The notes under the pieces were generated by a model. The model had not been told where the DNA came from, did not search any database, and saw nothing but the letters and a program-made list of their open reading frames with translations. From DATFFO01 sp963772815 (GTDB lineage Bacteria > Actinomycetota > Acidimicrobiia > Spongiisociales > ZC4RG35): DNA of 64,000 nt. Numbering within the stretch: position 1 is the first letter of the stretch; each line of letters begins with the position of its first letter. Location of the stretch: positions 124,001 through 188,000 of the forward strand of contig CAVYYV010000004.1 in assembly GCA_963772815.1 (NCBI GenBank). The letters are read 5' to 3'. A program made the translations under genes and the position numbers. Below are positions 1-7,908 of the stretch, one piece after another.

Positions 1-44
1 CTCGTCGGGGGAGAAACGAGGGTAAGGGGGAAGGCCCGATCCAC

Positions 45-1067
45 TCATCCCCGGACGGCCTCCGCTCGCACCTCAACTGTCTTTCCGGAGACGGCGCTCT
101 CCAGGGCCGCCTCCAGCACCCCGACCACGGCCAGGCCCTCCCGTCCCCCCACCTCGGGGGGACGGCCGGTGCGGACGCTGATGGCGAAATCGGTCAACTC
201 CTCGGCCACGGTGTCGATCTGCTCGACCGGCTGTGGGGCGGGAGCCTTGTCGTCAACTCCCTGGACCAGAAGGCGAGCGCCGTCTTCGTAGTTCCAGGCC
301 GTCCCTGCGCTGCCCAGAACCCCGATCCGGTTGGTGGTAGGGACCGAGGTCGAAGTTCCCAGCATTCCAACTGGCCCTCCGGCGAATTCGAGCAGCAACA
401 CGGCGGCGTCGTCGAGGCTGGTCTCGCTGAGGACGCTGCCACGCATCGCCGTCACGGCCGAGATAGGACCGATCAGGAAATGGAGGGAGTCCACCAGATG
501 GACGCCATAGGGGGTCATACCGCTCAGCGGCCGTTCTTCGGGGTCGTTCCGCCAACCGAAGGTGGGGCCGTGCAGGCCGGTAGTCCCGGACATGTTGGCG
601 TCGGCCATCACCACTGTGCCCAGGGCGCCCTCTTCGATCAGACGGCGGATGCGACGGGTCGCCCCCTGGCGGCGGCGGTTGTGGCCAACCTGGAGCACCA
701 CGCCCGCCTCCTCGGCCGCTTTCACACATTGCAACCCCTCATCCACGCTCAAGGTGAGCGGCTTGTCGACGAAGACGTGCTTTCTCGCCCCGGTTGCGTC
801 CTCCACCAGTGAGAGGTGGGTGGAGTGGGGGGTGGCCACGAAGACGGCCTCGATCTCGTCGTCTCCGATCAGGTCGTCCCAGCTCGACGCCGCCCGCAGC
901 CCGTGTTCGGCGGCGAAGCGGGTGCGGTTGGCCCCGGTGGGGGAGAAACAACTGACCATCTCCACCGCTCCAGAGGCCCTGGCACCGCGGACCAGCTCGC
1001 CTCCCCACCAGCCCACCCCGGCCACTCCTGCTCGGAGCGGCTCGCTTCGGTTGGCGGCGTCCTCCAT
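45..1067 (-). CDS. Gfo/Idh/MocA family NAD(P)-dependent oxidoreductase
   Basis: A 340-residue cytosolic oxidoreductase of the glucose-fructose/inositol dehydrogenase family; the substrate (a sugar, inositol or similar polyol) cannot be read from sequence. The N-terminal Rossmann fold shows the dinucleotide motif GVAGVGWWG (residues 14-22), followed by VATPHSTH and VDKPLTL, the family's EKP motif with Asp in place of Glu. The C-terminal half fits the alpha/beta substrate domain. I start at the ATG at 1067 because it places the Rossmann motif near the N-terminus; the longer reading frame upstream is antisense to the next gene. It is divergent from the FAH-family gene at 1161 across 93 bp, so the two probably share a control region. 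Confidence 0.85.
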   Translation of the reverse strand: MEDAANRSEPLRAGVAGVGWWGGELVRGARASGAVEMVSCFSPTGANRTRFAAEHGLRAASSWDDLIGDDEIEAVFVATPHSTHLSLVEDATGARKHVFVDKPLTLSVDEGLQCVKAAEEAGVVLQVGHNRRRQGATRRIRRLIEEGALGTVVMADANMSGTTGLHGPTFGWRNDPEERPLSGMTPYGVHLVDSLHFLIGPISAVTAMRGSVLSETSLDDAAVLLLEFAGGPVGMLGTSTSVPTTNRIGVLGSAGTAWNYEDGARLLVQGVDDKAPAPQPVEQIDTVAEELTDFAISVRTGRPPEVGGREGLAVVGVLEAALESAVSGKTVEVRAEAVRG

Positions 1068-1160
1068 CTCAGCGACGCTACCAGCCCGCTCAACGGCTCT
1101 TACAATCGGTTGCGGTTTCGAGAAATAGCGCCACCGACCGGGGCAGAAGGAGTTTCCAGG

Positions 1161-2012
1161 ATGAGACTGGTGAGGTTCGAGCGAGCGGGGAGCACCTGCT
1201 TGGGGGTACTGGAGGATTCCGAGGTGGTAGAACTGGCCCCAGAGAGGGGCTGGCCGACCGACATGATCGATCTGATCGCCCAGGGTGAGAAGACGAGGGT
1301 CCGAATCGAGGAGAAGACGGTCTCTGCTCCCCGCCATCCCCTGGGAGAGGTCCGCCTCCTCGCCCCGTTGCACCCGCGGAAGAACGTGTTCGCGGTGGGG
1401 CGCAACTACCTGGAGCACGTGACCGAGGTGAAGGAGGTGCGGCCGGTTCCCAAACACCCGGTGATCTTCTCCAAGCCCCCTACCGCGGTGATCGGACCGG
1501 GGGAGGCGATCGAGCTGGCCAACGACCCCACCGGCACCACCGACTACGAGGGGGAACTGGCAGTTGTGATCGGCCGTGCTTGCCTTCGCATCGACCCTGG
1601 CGAGGCCATGGATTACGTGTTCGGCTACACCATCGCCAACGACGTCTCATCCCGGGTGCTGCAGAAGCGCCACGGCCAGTGGCTGATGGGAAAGGGAGCG
1701 GACACGTTCTGTCCATTGGGCCCGGCCATCGTCACCGCCGACGAGATCGAGTCCGTGGGCTCGGTGCACATCCGTACCAGGGTGAACGGGGAGCTTCGTC
1801 AGGAGGCACCGGTGTCGGAGATGATCTTCGACATCCCCACCATCATCGCCACCCTGTGCAGCGTCATGACGCTGGAGGCCGGTGACGTGATCATCACCGG
1901 CACTCCCGGTGGGGTGGGTCTCGGCTTTGATCCTCCCAAGTACCTGCAGTCGGGTGACGTGGTGGAGGTGTCGATCGACGGGGTGGGGATCCTGACCAAC
2001 CCGGTGACCTGA
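1161..2012 (+). CDS. Fumarylacetoacetate hydrolase (FAH) family protein
   Basis: A 283-residue member of the FAH superfamily, metal-dependent enzymes that hydrolyse, decarboxylate or isomerise acyl-pyruvate-like compounds in aromatic and sugar-acid breakdown. The typical order is visible: a small N-terminal cap with VGRNYLEH, then FSKPPTAVIGPGE, the metal-binding stretch DYEGELAVVIG, the central FGYTIANDVSSR and the C-terminal ITGTPGGVG. The ATG at 1161 is preceded by AAGGAG. Next to a Gfo/Idh/MocA dehydrogenase and a flavin oxidoreductase, a role in sugar-acid or aromatic-acid catabolism is plausible, but that is inference; the exact reaction is unknown. Confidence 0.88.
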   Translation: MRLVRFERAGSTCLGVLEDSEVVELAPERGWPTDMIDLIAQGEKTRVRIEEKTVSAPRHPLGEVRLLAPLHPRKNVFAVGRNYLEHVTEVKEVRPVPKHPVIFSKPPTAVIGPGEAIELANDPTGTTDYEGELAVVIGRACLRIDPGEAMDYVFGYTIANDVSSRVLQKRHGQWLMGKGADTFCPLGPAIVTADEIESVGSVHIRTRVNGELRQEAPVSEMIFDIPTIIATLCSVMTLEAGDVIITGTPGGVGLGFDPPKYLQSGDVVEVSIDGVGILTNPVT

Positions 2013-2096
2013 GCGGCCACGACGCCGGGGTCATGCAATCGTTCTCAGAGAGGCCCGCTAGCGTGTCGAACGTACCCGGTATGCAGAGGAACAACA

Positions 2097-2939
2097 GTGG
2101 CCCGTTATGCGATCAAGACCCCCACCCATCACACCGACTGGGGGCGGATGCTGGAGATCTGGCAGGAGGCTGACCGCCACCCGGTGATCGAGTCGGCCTG
2201 GAACTTCGACCACTTCTATCCACTGTGGGGCGACACCGACGGCCCCTGCCTGGAGGCGTGGGTGACCCTGTCCGCCCTAGCTCAGGCCACCAGCCGGTTG
2301 CGGATCGGACCGATGGTCCTCGGCATGCACTTTCGTCATCCTGCCGTCACCGCCGCCATGGCCAGCACCCTCGACATCGTCTCGGGTGGCCGGCTCGAGT
2401 TGGGCCTGGGGGCCGGCTGGTACGAGCGGGAGGTCGAAGCCTACGGAATCGAACTGGGCTCGGTTGACGATCGTATGACCCGCTTTGAGGAAGGTATCGA
2501 GGTCATCCACCGCCTCCTCACCCAGGAGACCACCACCTTCGACGGTCGATTCTTCCATCTGCGGGAGGCCCGCAACGAACCGAAACCGGTGCAGAAGCCG
2601 CGCCCTCCCTTCGTTATCGGGGGTCGGGGCGAGAAGCGCACCTTGCGGGCGGTGGCCCGCTACGCATCCATGTGGGACGCCCTTTTCACCGAAGACGACC
2701 TTGACGAATGGCGCCGCCTGCGCGGTGTCCTCTGGGACCACTGCAGGGAGGTGGGCCGCGATCCTGCTGAGATCTCCTGTTCATCGCACCTACGTATGGG
2801 TCCCGATCCGGACCCCGGCGAGGTGGTTGACCGCGCCGGCCGGCTGTTCGAGGCCGGGGTCGACGTGGTCATCGTCGGGCTGGGGGGACAGCACGACGGC
2901 TCCACCGTCGCCGCCCTCGCCGCGGCGATGGACCGCTGA
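2097..2939 (+). CDS. LLM class flavin-dependent (luciferase-like, possibly F420) oxidoreductase
   Basis: A 280-residue bacterial luciferase-like monooxygenase/reductase with a TIM-barrel fold. Family hallmarks are RLRIGPMVLG, the stretch STLDIVSGGRLELGLGAGW and PPFVIGGRGEKRTL. In actinobacteria such proteins often use reduced F420 or FMN; the cofactor is not determined by what can be seen. The GTG at 2097 has AGAGGA about eight bases upstream. The gene is 84 bp downstream of the FAH gene on the same strand and may belong to its transcription unit. A paralogue is encoded at 39512-40390. The following 205 bp contain only a short perfect palindrome (2958-2970) that could be a weak hairpin. Confidence 0.88.
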   Translation: MARYAIKTPTHHTDWGRMLEIWQEADRHPVIESAWNFDHFYPLWGDTDGPCLEAWVTLSALAQATSRLRIGPMVLGMHFRHPAVTAAMASTLDIVSGGRLELGLGAGWYEREVEAYGIELGSVDDRMTRFEEGIEVIHRLLTQETTTFDGRFFHLREARNEPKPVQKPRPPFVIGGRGEKRTLRAVARYASMWDALFTEDDLDEWRRLRGVLWDHCREVGRDPAEISCSSHLRMGPDPDPGEVVDRAGRLFEAGVDVVIVGLGGQHDGSTVAALAAAMDR

Positions 2940-3144
2940 AGCCGAGCGAGTCCTCGATGTCCGCGGCGGACGGGTCGGTCGGTGTGTGATCAACGCCGAT
3001 TAGTCAAGAGGCGTGTCTCAGTGAAGTGGTTACCGGCCGCAATCTGTCTCCAGGGCGCAGCATTGATTCAACGAAACCGCCCCTGGGTTACGGCGATGGG
3101 TTCCATCTGAGCGTCTCCAGAAGGGTGAACCAACTCGTCCAGAC

Positions 3145-3859
3145 TCATTTGTGGAGCAAGAGGCGGACCAGCCAGTACGTAGCCTCATACATGAGGTAGA
3201 GGGGAACGGAGAGCAGAGTGAGGGTCAGGGCATCACCGGTTGGTGTGATCAGCGCTGCTCCGGTCACCACTATCAGGACGGCCCAGCGTCTTCCCTTGGC
3301 GAGTTGGCGGGAGCTGAGCACACCGGCGGCGGCGGCGGCAAAGATGAAGACCGGGTACAGGAACGAGACCCCGAAGGCCATGAGGTACCTGAGGACAAAG
3401 GAGTAGTACTCGGAGATGCGAAGGTCGGCCCTGACGTCGGGGAAGATGTTGGTCAGGAAGCTCAGCGACCTGGGCAGCGTCCAGTAGCCGAATGCCACCC
3501 CTCCGAGGAACAGCACGACCATGGTGGCGACAATCGGCACGGCCCAGCGTCGTTCACGTGTGGACAAGGCGGGGTTGATGAAGGCCCATATCTGGTATAG
3601 GACCACTGGGCTCCCCAAGATCATGCCTCCGAAGAAGGCGACCCTCATCAGCACGCCCCACTGCTCGGTCGGCCCGAACACCTGAAGCTGGGCGGTCGGG
3701 TCCCCCTCGTGAAAAGGAAGCTCGATCAGATGGCGAAGCTGGGAGGAGAGAGCAAACGATACAAGGCCCATTACCAGCACCGCCGCACCCGATTTGAGGA
3801 CGCGCCCACCGCAACTCGTCCAAGTGAGCGAGGATTGGCCTCGCCTCGTCGGCCTTCAC
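3145..3859 (-). CDS. tatC: Twin-arginine translocase subunit TatC (frameshifted near the N-terminus)
   Basis: TatC is the multi-spanning receptor of the Tat pathway, which exports folded proteins with twin-arginine signals. Six hydrophobic segments and the family's periplasmic and loop sequences (for example FGPTEQWGVLMRVAF) are present. The usual N-terminal box LAHLDELRW is encoded in a different frame from the rest: it begins at a GTG at 3859 that overlaps the preceding stop as GTGA, and the frame changes in the GGG run (complement of 3805-3807). Removing one G gives a continuous protein through LKSGAAV into the main frame. Without that correction, translation could start only at the internal GTG at 3780, lacking the first cytoplasmic box. 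It may be an assembly error or a recent mutation. Confidence 0.8.
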
Positions 3860-4041
3860 TCGGTGGTGCCCTCGCTACCCCCGGCCGGGGCGGTCTCGGC
3901 CTGCACACGGTCCCGGTCGGCGCCGTTAGCGGCGGAAGTCAAACCGGACGCCGGGTCGGGATCACCCCTGCCCAGACGGGCTACGTCGGCTGATGTGGCG
4001 TCGAAGTCCTTGTCAGAGTTGCCCAGCTTTTGGCGTGCCAA
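3856..4041 (-). CDS. Hypothetical short ORF between tatA and tatC
   Basis: A 61-codon frame (TTG start) lying in the same direction and frame as tatA and ending in a TGA that overlaps the tatC GTG (GTGA). It has no membrane segment and is rich in Ala, Gly, Asp and Thr. The upstream 72 bases to the tatA stop are also open in this frame, so it may be the tail of a once longer TatA/TatB-like protein cut off by a stop codon. I recognise no family. The main argument for translation is its stop overlapping the tatC start; it may equally be untranslated spacer. Confidence 0.3.
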   Translation of the reverse strand: MARQKLGNSDKDFDATSADVARLGRGDPDPASGLTSAANGADRDRVQAETAPAGGSEGTTE

Positions 4042-4113
4042 ATCGATTGGGCCTCGGAGATGCGCCCTGGATCGGTACCCAGTTCGGCAGGGCTCAGGAA
4101 TGTCGGTGACCTC

Positions 4114-4308
4114 TTACGACCTTGTCTCGTCCGATTCGGACTTGGCCTCCTCCGGCATGTCGATTGCCCCTTGGGATAGACCGTTGCGAAACTCCTTGGC
4201 CGACACGCCGATAGAACGCGCCAGCTCGGGCAGCTTCTTGGCCCCAAACAGCAGGGCGACGATCGCCAAGATGATCAGCCACTCACTACCCCTCAAGCCA
4301 TCAAACAC
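4114..4308 (-). CDS. tatA: Sec-independent translocase subunit TatA
   Basis: A 64-residue TatA-type protein. A short N-terminal hydrophobic helix (SEWLIILAIVALLFGAKKLP) is followed by the hinge FGAKKLPELARSIG and an amphipathic, charged tail, exactly the family layout and length. TatA oligomers form the transport path for folded proteins together with TatC, which lies downstream on the same strand. No separate, longer tatB is visible in the window, as is common in actinobacteria using a minimal TatAC system or having tatB elsewhere. Confidence 0.9.
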   Translation of the reverse strand: MFDGLRGSEWLIILAIVALLFGAKKLPELARSIGVSAKEFRNGLSQGAIDMPEEAKSESDETRS

Positions 4309-4508
4309 TAGACGGACCTCCTTGTCGACCTAACGATACTCCCTGCCTCTGCGCACCACGATTCCAGGGCGATCTCAAGGCCGTCGCAAAATCCGAATCC
4401 GGCCAGTCCAGGATTCGTCAGAACAGTCCGCCATCCAGATCGCCTCGAATGTAATCCGAGGTCTCTGAGTCTGATCCTGGGCCGAGCAGATGGCTGGAAC
4501 ATACTGGC

Positions 4509-4673
4509 TTAGCGTTCGTCTGACCCCGGCCTGCCGTATTCGCCCGGAGGCCGCCGGAAGAGGTCGCGAATGTCGCTCAACGACTTCACGCCCTTGGCTA
4601 GCAGCCAGATGTAGATCGGGGTGACGAGCACACCGATTACCGCAACGATGATGGCGATTGCATTTGTACTCAT
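4509..4673 (-). CDS. Small single-span membrane protein
   Basis: A 54-residue protein too short to be called by many gene finders. The ATG at 4673 has GAGGAGA six to twelve bases upstream. Residues 5-25 form one clear transmembrane helix (AIAIIVAVIGVLVTPIYIWLL), followed by a basic, Pro/Gly-rich tail (DLFRRPPGEYGRPG). No family is recognised. It is divergent from the GntR/YtrA-like regulator at 4726 with only 52 bp between the start codons; that gap holds a palindrome, so the regulator may control this gene. Confidence 0.6.
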   Translation of the reverse strand: MSTNAIAIIVAVIGVLVTPIYIWLLAKGVKSLSDIRDLFRRPPGEYGRPGSDER

Positions 4674-4707
4674 GATCGATCTCCTCGGAAACCGCTGACT
4701 GAGTTGT

Positions 4708-4720
4708 TATAGTAATACTA
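4708..4720. promoter_or_regulatory. Palindromic operator/-10 region between small membrane protein and GntR regulator
   Basis: The sequence TAGTAATACTA (4710-4720) is a perfect 5+1+5 palindrome and overlaps a -10-like TATAGT (4708-4713). It ends five bases before the regulator's ATG at 4726, so a transcript from this -10 would be nearly leaderless. GntR/YtrA proteins usually bind such short dyads over their own promoter; autoregulation is therefore likely but not shown. Confidence 0.45.
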
Positions 4721-4725
4721 GCACT

Positions 4726-5085
4726 ATGGTCGATCAACTGTTCCAGCTCAGCCTCGACCCACGCGCCACCGCGACACTCCACGACCAGATCGCCGGACTC
4801 ATTCGGGGAGCGATAGCGCGCGGCGAGCTAACCCGTAGCAGCGCACTACCCACCGCTCGCCGGCTGGCGTCACATCTCAACGTCAACGTCAACACCGTGC
4901 TCCGGGCCTACCGGCAGCTCGCCACCGAGGGACTGGTGGACATTCGACGCGGACGCGGCACCGTCGTCACCCACGAGCCTGATCTAGCCGGCCTGTACCG
5001 GCTCGCCGACGAGCTCCTCGCCGAGGCGGCTCGCCTCGGCGTGAGCCGCGGCCGTCTAATCGCAATCCTCGCCGAGCGGTCCTGA
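4726..5085 (+). CDS. GntR family transcriptional regulator, YtrA subfamily
   Basis: A 119-residue DNA-binding protein. Residues 17-78 form a GntR winged helix: LHDQIAGLIRGAIARGEL, then SSALPTARRLASHLNV, NVNTVLRAYRQLATEGLV and the wing DIRRGRGTVV. The C-terminal tail of about 40 residues is too short for a FadR/HutC ligand domain, which identifies the YtrA subfamily; such regulators usually repress adjacent membrane-protein or ABC-transporter genes. It is divergent from a small membrane protein gene and has a palindrome immediately upstream. Confidence 0.85.
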   Translation: MVDQLFQLSLDPRATATLHDQIAGLIRGAIARGELTRSSALPTARRLASHLNVNVNTVLRAYRQLATEGLVDIRRGRGTVVTHEPDLAGLYRLADELLAEAARLGVSRGRLIAILAERS

Positions 5086-5459
5086 CGATCATCCGGCCTT
5101 GGTCTTCTGACCCGTCAACATCCGCCAACGTCGTAAGCGCGATCCAGGAACCTCCACTGCAAGCGGTGCATCAGATCACTCGCCATTCCGAGAACGCGGG
5201 GCACATCATGCCGGGAGTCTGATTCAGGAATCGAGGCGGCTGACCCGAGCCAAGGTGCGGGCCGACAGGAACGTGATTGTCGTGGCCGACGGAGCCGCAG
5301 CTTTCGAGACCAAGGGGTCCATGCCAGATCGTTCTATTTCGGTCTTGCGACCGGATCATTGACGGTTACCGACGCCCTGGGAAACATCGTTCCCTGTGTG
5401 CAGCGCTTTTCGGTTTCCCGATTGACCAAGAGCCTCTGCGAAAGACCGATCCCAATTCC
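5086..5459. other. Intergenic region without a supported gene
   Basis: The 374 bp between the GntR regulator and the convergent membrane protein gene contain no reading frame with recognisable protein character. One forward stretch (about 5220-5360) reads VIVVADGAAAFE, weakly reminiscent of some transposases, but it has neither start nor further similarity. Confidence 0.4.
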
Positions 5460-6215
5460 CTACCGCTTCGTTTCGTCAGCGCCTACCGAGGCTGGAGAAG
5501 CCGACTTTCCTCTCGGCTCCGACCCATGGCGTGATCGGCGAGCGTCGCGGATCATCAGCAGGACAACGCCGAGGTACCAGGCACCGGTGAATATCCCTAC
5601 GTGCGGAAAGCCATGGGTGTAGGGCGGGTCAGGGAAGAAGAAGAGGTTTGCGCCCCACAGCGGGATCGTCGCAACCAAGACCCCTGCCCAGCCGATGAGA
5701 CGACCGAAGCGGGGATCTCGGATCATGTTCACGGCAAACAGCAGGGTTCCCAGTCCTATGAAGACGTCAAAGGAAACGTCGAGACCGAGAACGATGTCCC
5801 AGAGGCGGTCGCGGATGACAGTGGCCAGCTGGTCACTGGCCTCTGGGGCAGTCGAGTAGTTGATGGCGAGCTGGACGAGGATCATGGCGGTGACCAGCGC
5901 TCCGGCCAGGGCGTTGCACATCGCGGCCAGTTCGCCCGACGGAGTGTGACGGTTTGACCTCAAGACATGCCAAAGAGCGAGGCTGGCAACCGCCAGGGCT
6001 GGTCCGAAACTGGCTCCCAGCACAACCTGGGGGACACGCGGCAACGAGACGAGGATCAGGATCGGGTATACGATCACTGCAACCAGGCCAGCCGCGATTC
6101 CTATGCTTCTCCACCTGGCCTCTTGGTCACGGGAACGGCCAAGAGGACCTGCTGGATAGGGCTCGGTTGGTGTCCCGTTGGCGATTGCTGAGTCTTCGAG
6201 GTGCTCGCCAGACAT
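5460..6215 (-). CDS. Hypothetical integral membrane protein
   Basis: A 251-residue protein with a hydrophilic N-terminus of about 35 residues and about six to seven hydrophobic helices, for example IGIAAGLVAVIVYPILILVS and VFIGLGTLLFAVNMI. The layout resembles actinobacterial proteins with DUF4386-like folds, but I cannot place it securely. The loop after the sixth helix contains FFFPDPPYTHGFPHVG, a plausible conserved motif. It stands alone on the minus strand. The short tail is basic. Confidence 0.65.
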   Translation of the reverse strand: MSGEHLEDSAIANGTPTEPYPAGPLGRSRDQEARWRSIGIAAGLVAVIVYPILILVSLPRVPQVVLGASFGPALAVASLALWHVLRSNRHTPSGELAAMCNALAGALVTAMILVQLAINYSTAPEASDQLATVIRDRLWDIVLGLDVSFDVFIGLGTLLFAVNMIRDPRFGRLIGWAGVLVATIPLWGANLFFFPDPPYTHGFPHVGIFTGAWYLGVVLLMIRDARRSRHGSEPRGKSASPASVGADETKR

Positions 6216-6427
6216 TCGGTTTGCTCCATCCTCGCCTGATCGACCGTGTCACTAACACGGTCAACGGCGAGCTGTTCCGTCACTAGAGACCAAAGTCACC
6301 TCTCCTGAGGGTGAGTGCCCGGATTGTCTTGCCCCCGGAGGGTCCCTCTGCTGGGACGTCGACGTAGGTTTGAGAGGGCGCCTCTTCGATTCCCCCCACT
6401 CCAGCGGATTGCGGGTAATGTCGTGAC

Positions 6428-6652
6428 GTGGCGAAGCACCTGATCTTGAGTCCGGGCCAGAGCTGGAAGCTCCCCGCCGAAACAGATCTCAACGACTTGA
6501 AGACTCAAATCTCAGAGCGAATGATCAATGGCGGAGTCGCCTATGTCACCATTGAGACCCAGGACGATCGCGAGGTCCGCGGAACGCTGTTGATCAACGG
6601 CCGAGCTGTTGCTGCCGCCGCCATCATTGATGGTGCTGCGGAAGACGGGTAG
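6428..6652 (+). CDS. Small conserved hypothetical protein
   Basis: A 74-residue soluble protein beginning at a GTG. It shows regular alternation of strands and helices (LILSPGQSWKLP, then AYVTIETQDDREVRGTLLINGRAVAAAAII), consistent with a small beta-rich domain, and lacks a signal peptide. Function is unknown. It ends four bases before a recombinase remnant on the other strand. Confidence 0.5.
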   Translation: MAKHLILSPGQSWKLPAETDLNDLKTQISERMINGGVAYVTIETQDDREVRGTLLINGRAVAAAAIIDGAAEDG

Positions 6653-6656
6653 CCGG

Positions 6657-7043
6657 TCAATCGTCCGTCGCGTCGGAGTTTGGGCCTGGGTAGTGGTGCA
6701 CTTGCGGCAGCAACGCAGCCGTGTTCACGCCTCGTTGGGGGATGTCCATGATTAGAGCCAGGATCTGGTGGATCTCGGCCAGGGCACCCGGTCCGACGTT
6801 CCTTCCTACGGATTCGACTCGCTCGATTGCCACGGACCGGATGTGCTGGCATTGAGCGGACGAGTAGGCGGCGAGGCCGTTGTGCTGGGACAGGTCTCTG
6901 GGCCGCGGCTGGGGCGCGAGACTTGCATCCCGGATGTCCTCCAGGCGTCTGACGAGTGCGTCCACGTCGGAGGGGAAGAGGTGGGCGTAGCGGTCCATGG
7001 TCACCGAGATCGACGAGTGGCCGAGTTGGACCTGGACGGCGAT
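6657..7043 (-). pseudogene. Tyrosine recombinase (phage integrase family) C-terminal remnant
   Basis: This piece encodes the end of a tyrosine recombinase: LGHSSISVTMDRYAH carries the conserved Leu-Gly-His box and the nucleophile tyrosine of the DRYAHL motif, followed by FPSDVDALVRRLEDI. A TAG (7044-7046) interrupts the frame just upstream, and the Arg/Lys catalytic boxes and core-binding domain are missing, so it cannot be a working recombinase. A start at the ATG at 7004 is possible but would give only the tail. A mid-domain fragment of the same family lies at 9610-9831 on the same strand, upstream in the reading direction. Confidence 0.75.
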
Positions 7044-7209
7044 CTAGCGCGAGTTCTTGACAGGGGTCCTCCTTTTGACTCAACGCCATCTGATTCGGGC
7101 CCGGTCTCTCGGATATTGGGCGGCTATCGGTCAGCGAGAAACCAGGGATGGAGAGGCTCGATTTCTGTCGGATTGCTAGCGTGGGTTCGTTCGACCGACA
7201 GGAGCGGAA

Positions 7210-7908
7210 ATGATCGAGGAGCGAGGGGTGGGCCAGTCGAGCTTCCGGCGGGTAGGAGCCTTCTGCGCCGGCGCGGCAGGTGTTATCACGCTGGCGGCCG
7301 CTGTGGTGTATCTGGTACTCCCTGCGGATCAACGGGCGGCCGTGGGTGGCGCCAAGTTGCTGCCAGCCGTGGCGGAGGGAGCCGGCACGCTGAAGCTGGA
7401 GTTTGTACTGTTGGCGCTGGTGGGCGTGTTCGGGCTGGGGCTGGTCCCGGCCCTGGTCCGCCTGGTCGAAGAGGGCAGTCCTGGTCTGGTCAGGTGGTTG
7501 GGGACGCTGGCCACCGTCGGATACGCTGTAACCTCTGCCAGCTACTTTTTCGCCATGGGAAGACTCCCGAAGCTGGCGTCTGCCTACGTGGCGGGTGACG
7601 AATCGACCCGTGCGGCCCTGTTAGCGGTATGGCGCAGCAGCCTCGACCTTCAGGGCTACTGGCAGTTCCTGGCGTTTGGGCTGTTCGTCGTGTTGGTCAG
7701 CATCCTGGCACTACGACTTGCTCGCCTGCCCTCCTTGCTGTGCTATCTGGGTTTGGTGGTGGGCGTCCTCAGCGTCCTGGCCACGATCGGATCCGGTGCC
7801 AGCGCGCCCTCGTTCCTCACCGGCGTCGTGTCGGTGGCGACGGTCCTGGTGCCTGCCTGGTACATCTGGACTGGTGTGGAGATGTGGCGTCTCGGCGCTA
7901 CTGGATGA
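7210..7908 (+). CDS. Hypothetical membrane protein, DUF4386-like
   Basis: A 232-residue protein with six predicted membrane helices, including AGAAGVITLAAAVVYLVL at the N-terminus, LEFVLLALVGVFGLGLVPAL and YLGLVVGVLSVLATIG. The overall pattern fits DUF4386-type proteins of unknown role. AGGAG lies seven bases before the ATG. Its stop overlaps the start of the next gene (ATGA, 7905-7908), so it is probably translationally coupled to the LuxI/FeeM-like acyltransferase. Confidence 0.7.
   Translation: MIEERGVGQSSFRRVGAFCAGAAGVITLAAAVVYLVLPADQRAAVGGAKLLPAVAEGAGTLKLEFVLLALVGVFGLGLVPALVRLVEEGSPGLVRWLGTLATVGYAVTSASYFFAMGRLPKLASAYVAGDESTRAALLAVWRSSLDLQGYWQFLAFGLFVVLVSILALRLARLPSLLCYLGLVVGVLSVLATIGSGASAPSFLTGVVSVATVLVPAWYIWTGVEMWRLGATG

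Noticed and set aside
45..1457. Extended 470-codon version of the first oxidoreductase
   Set aside because: The extra N-terminal part is antisense to the FAH-family gene and has no protein similarity; the ATG at 1067 fits the family.
5220..5360. Possible transposase fragment (VIVVADGAAAFE)
   Set aside because: Only about a dozen residues look like the VxxxDGA box of some transposases, without start, flanking similarity or terminal repeats.
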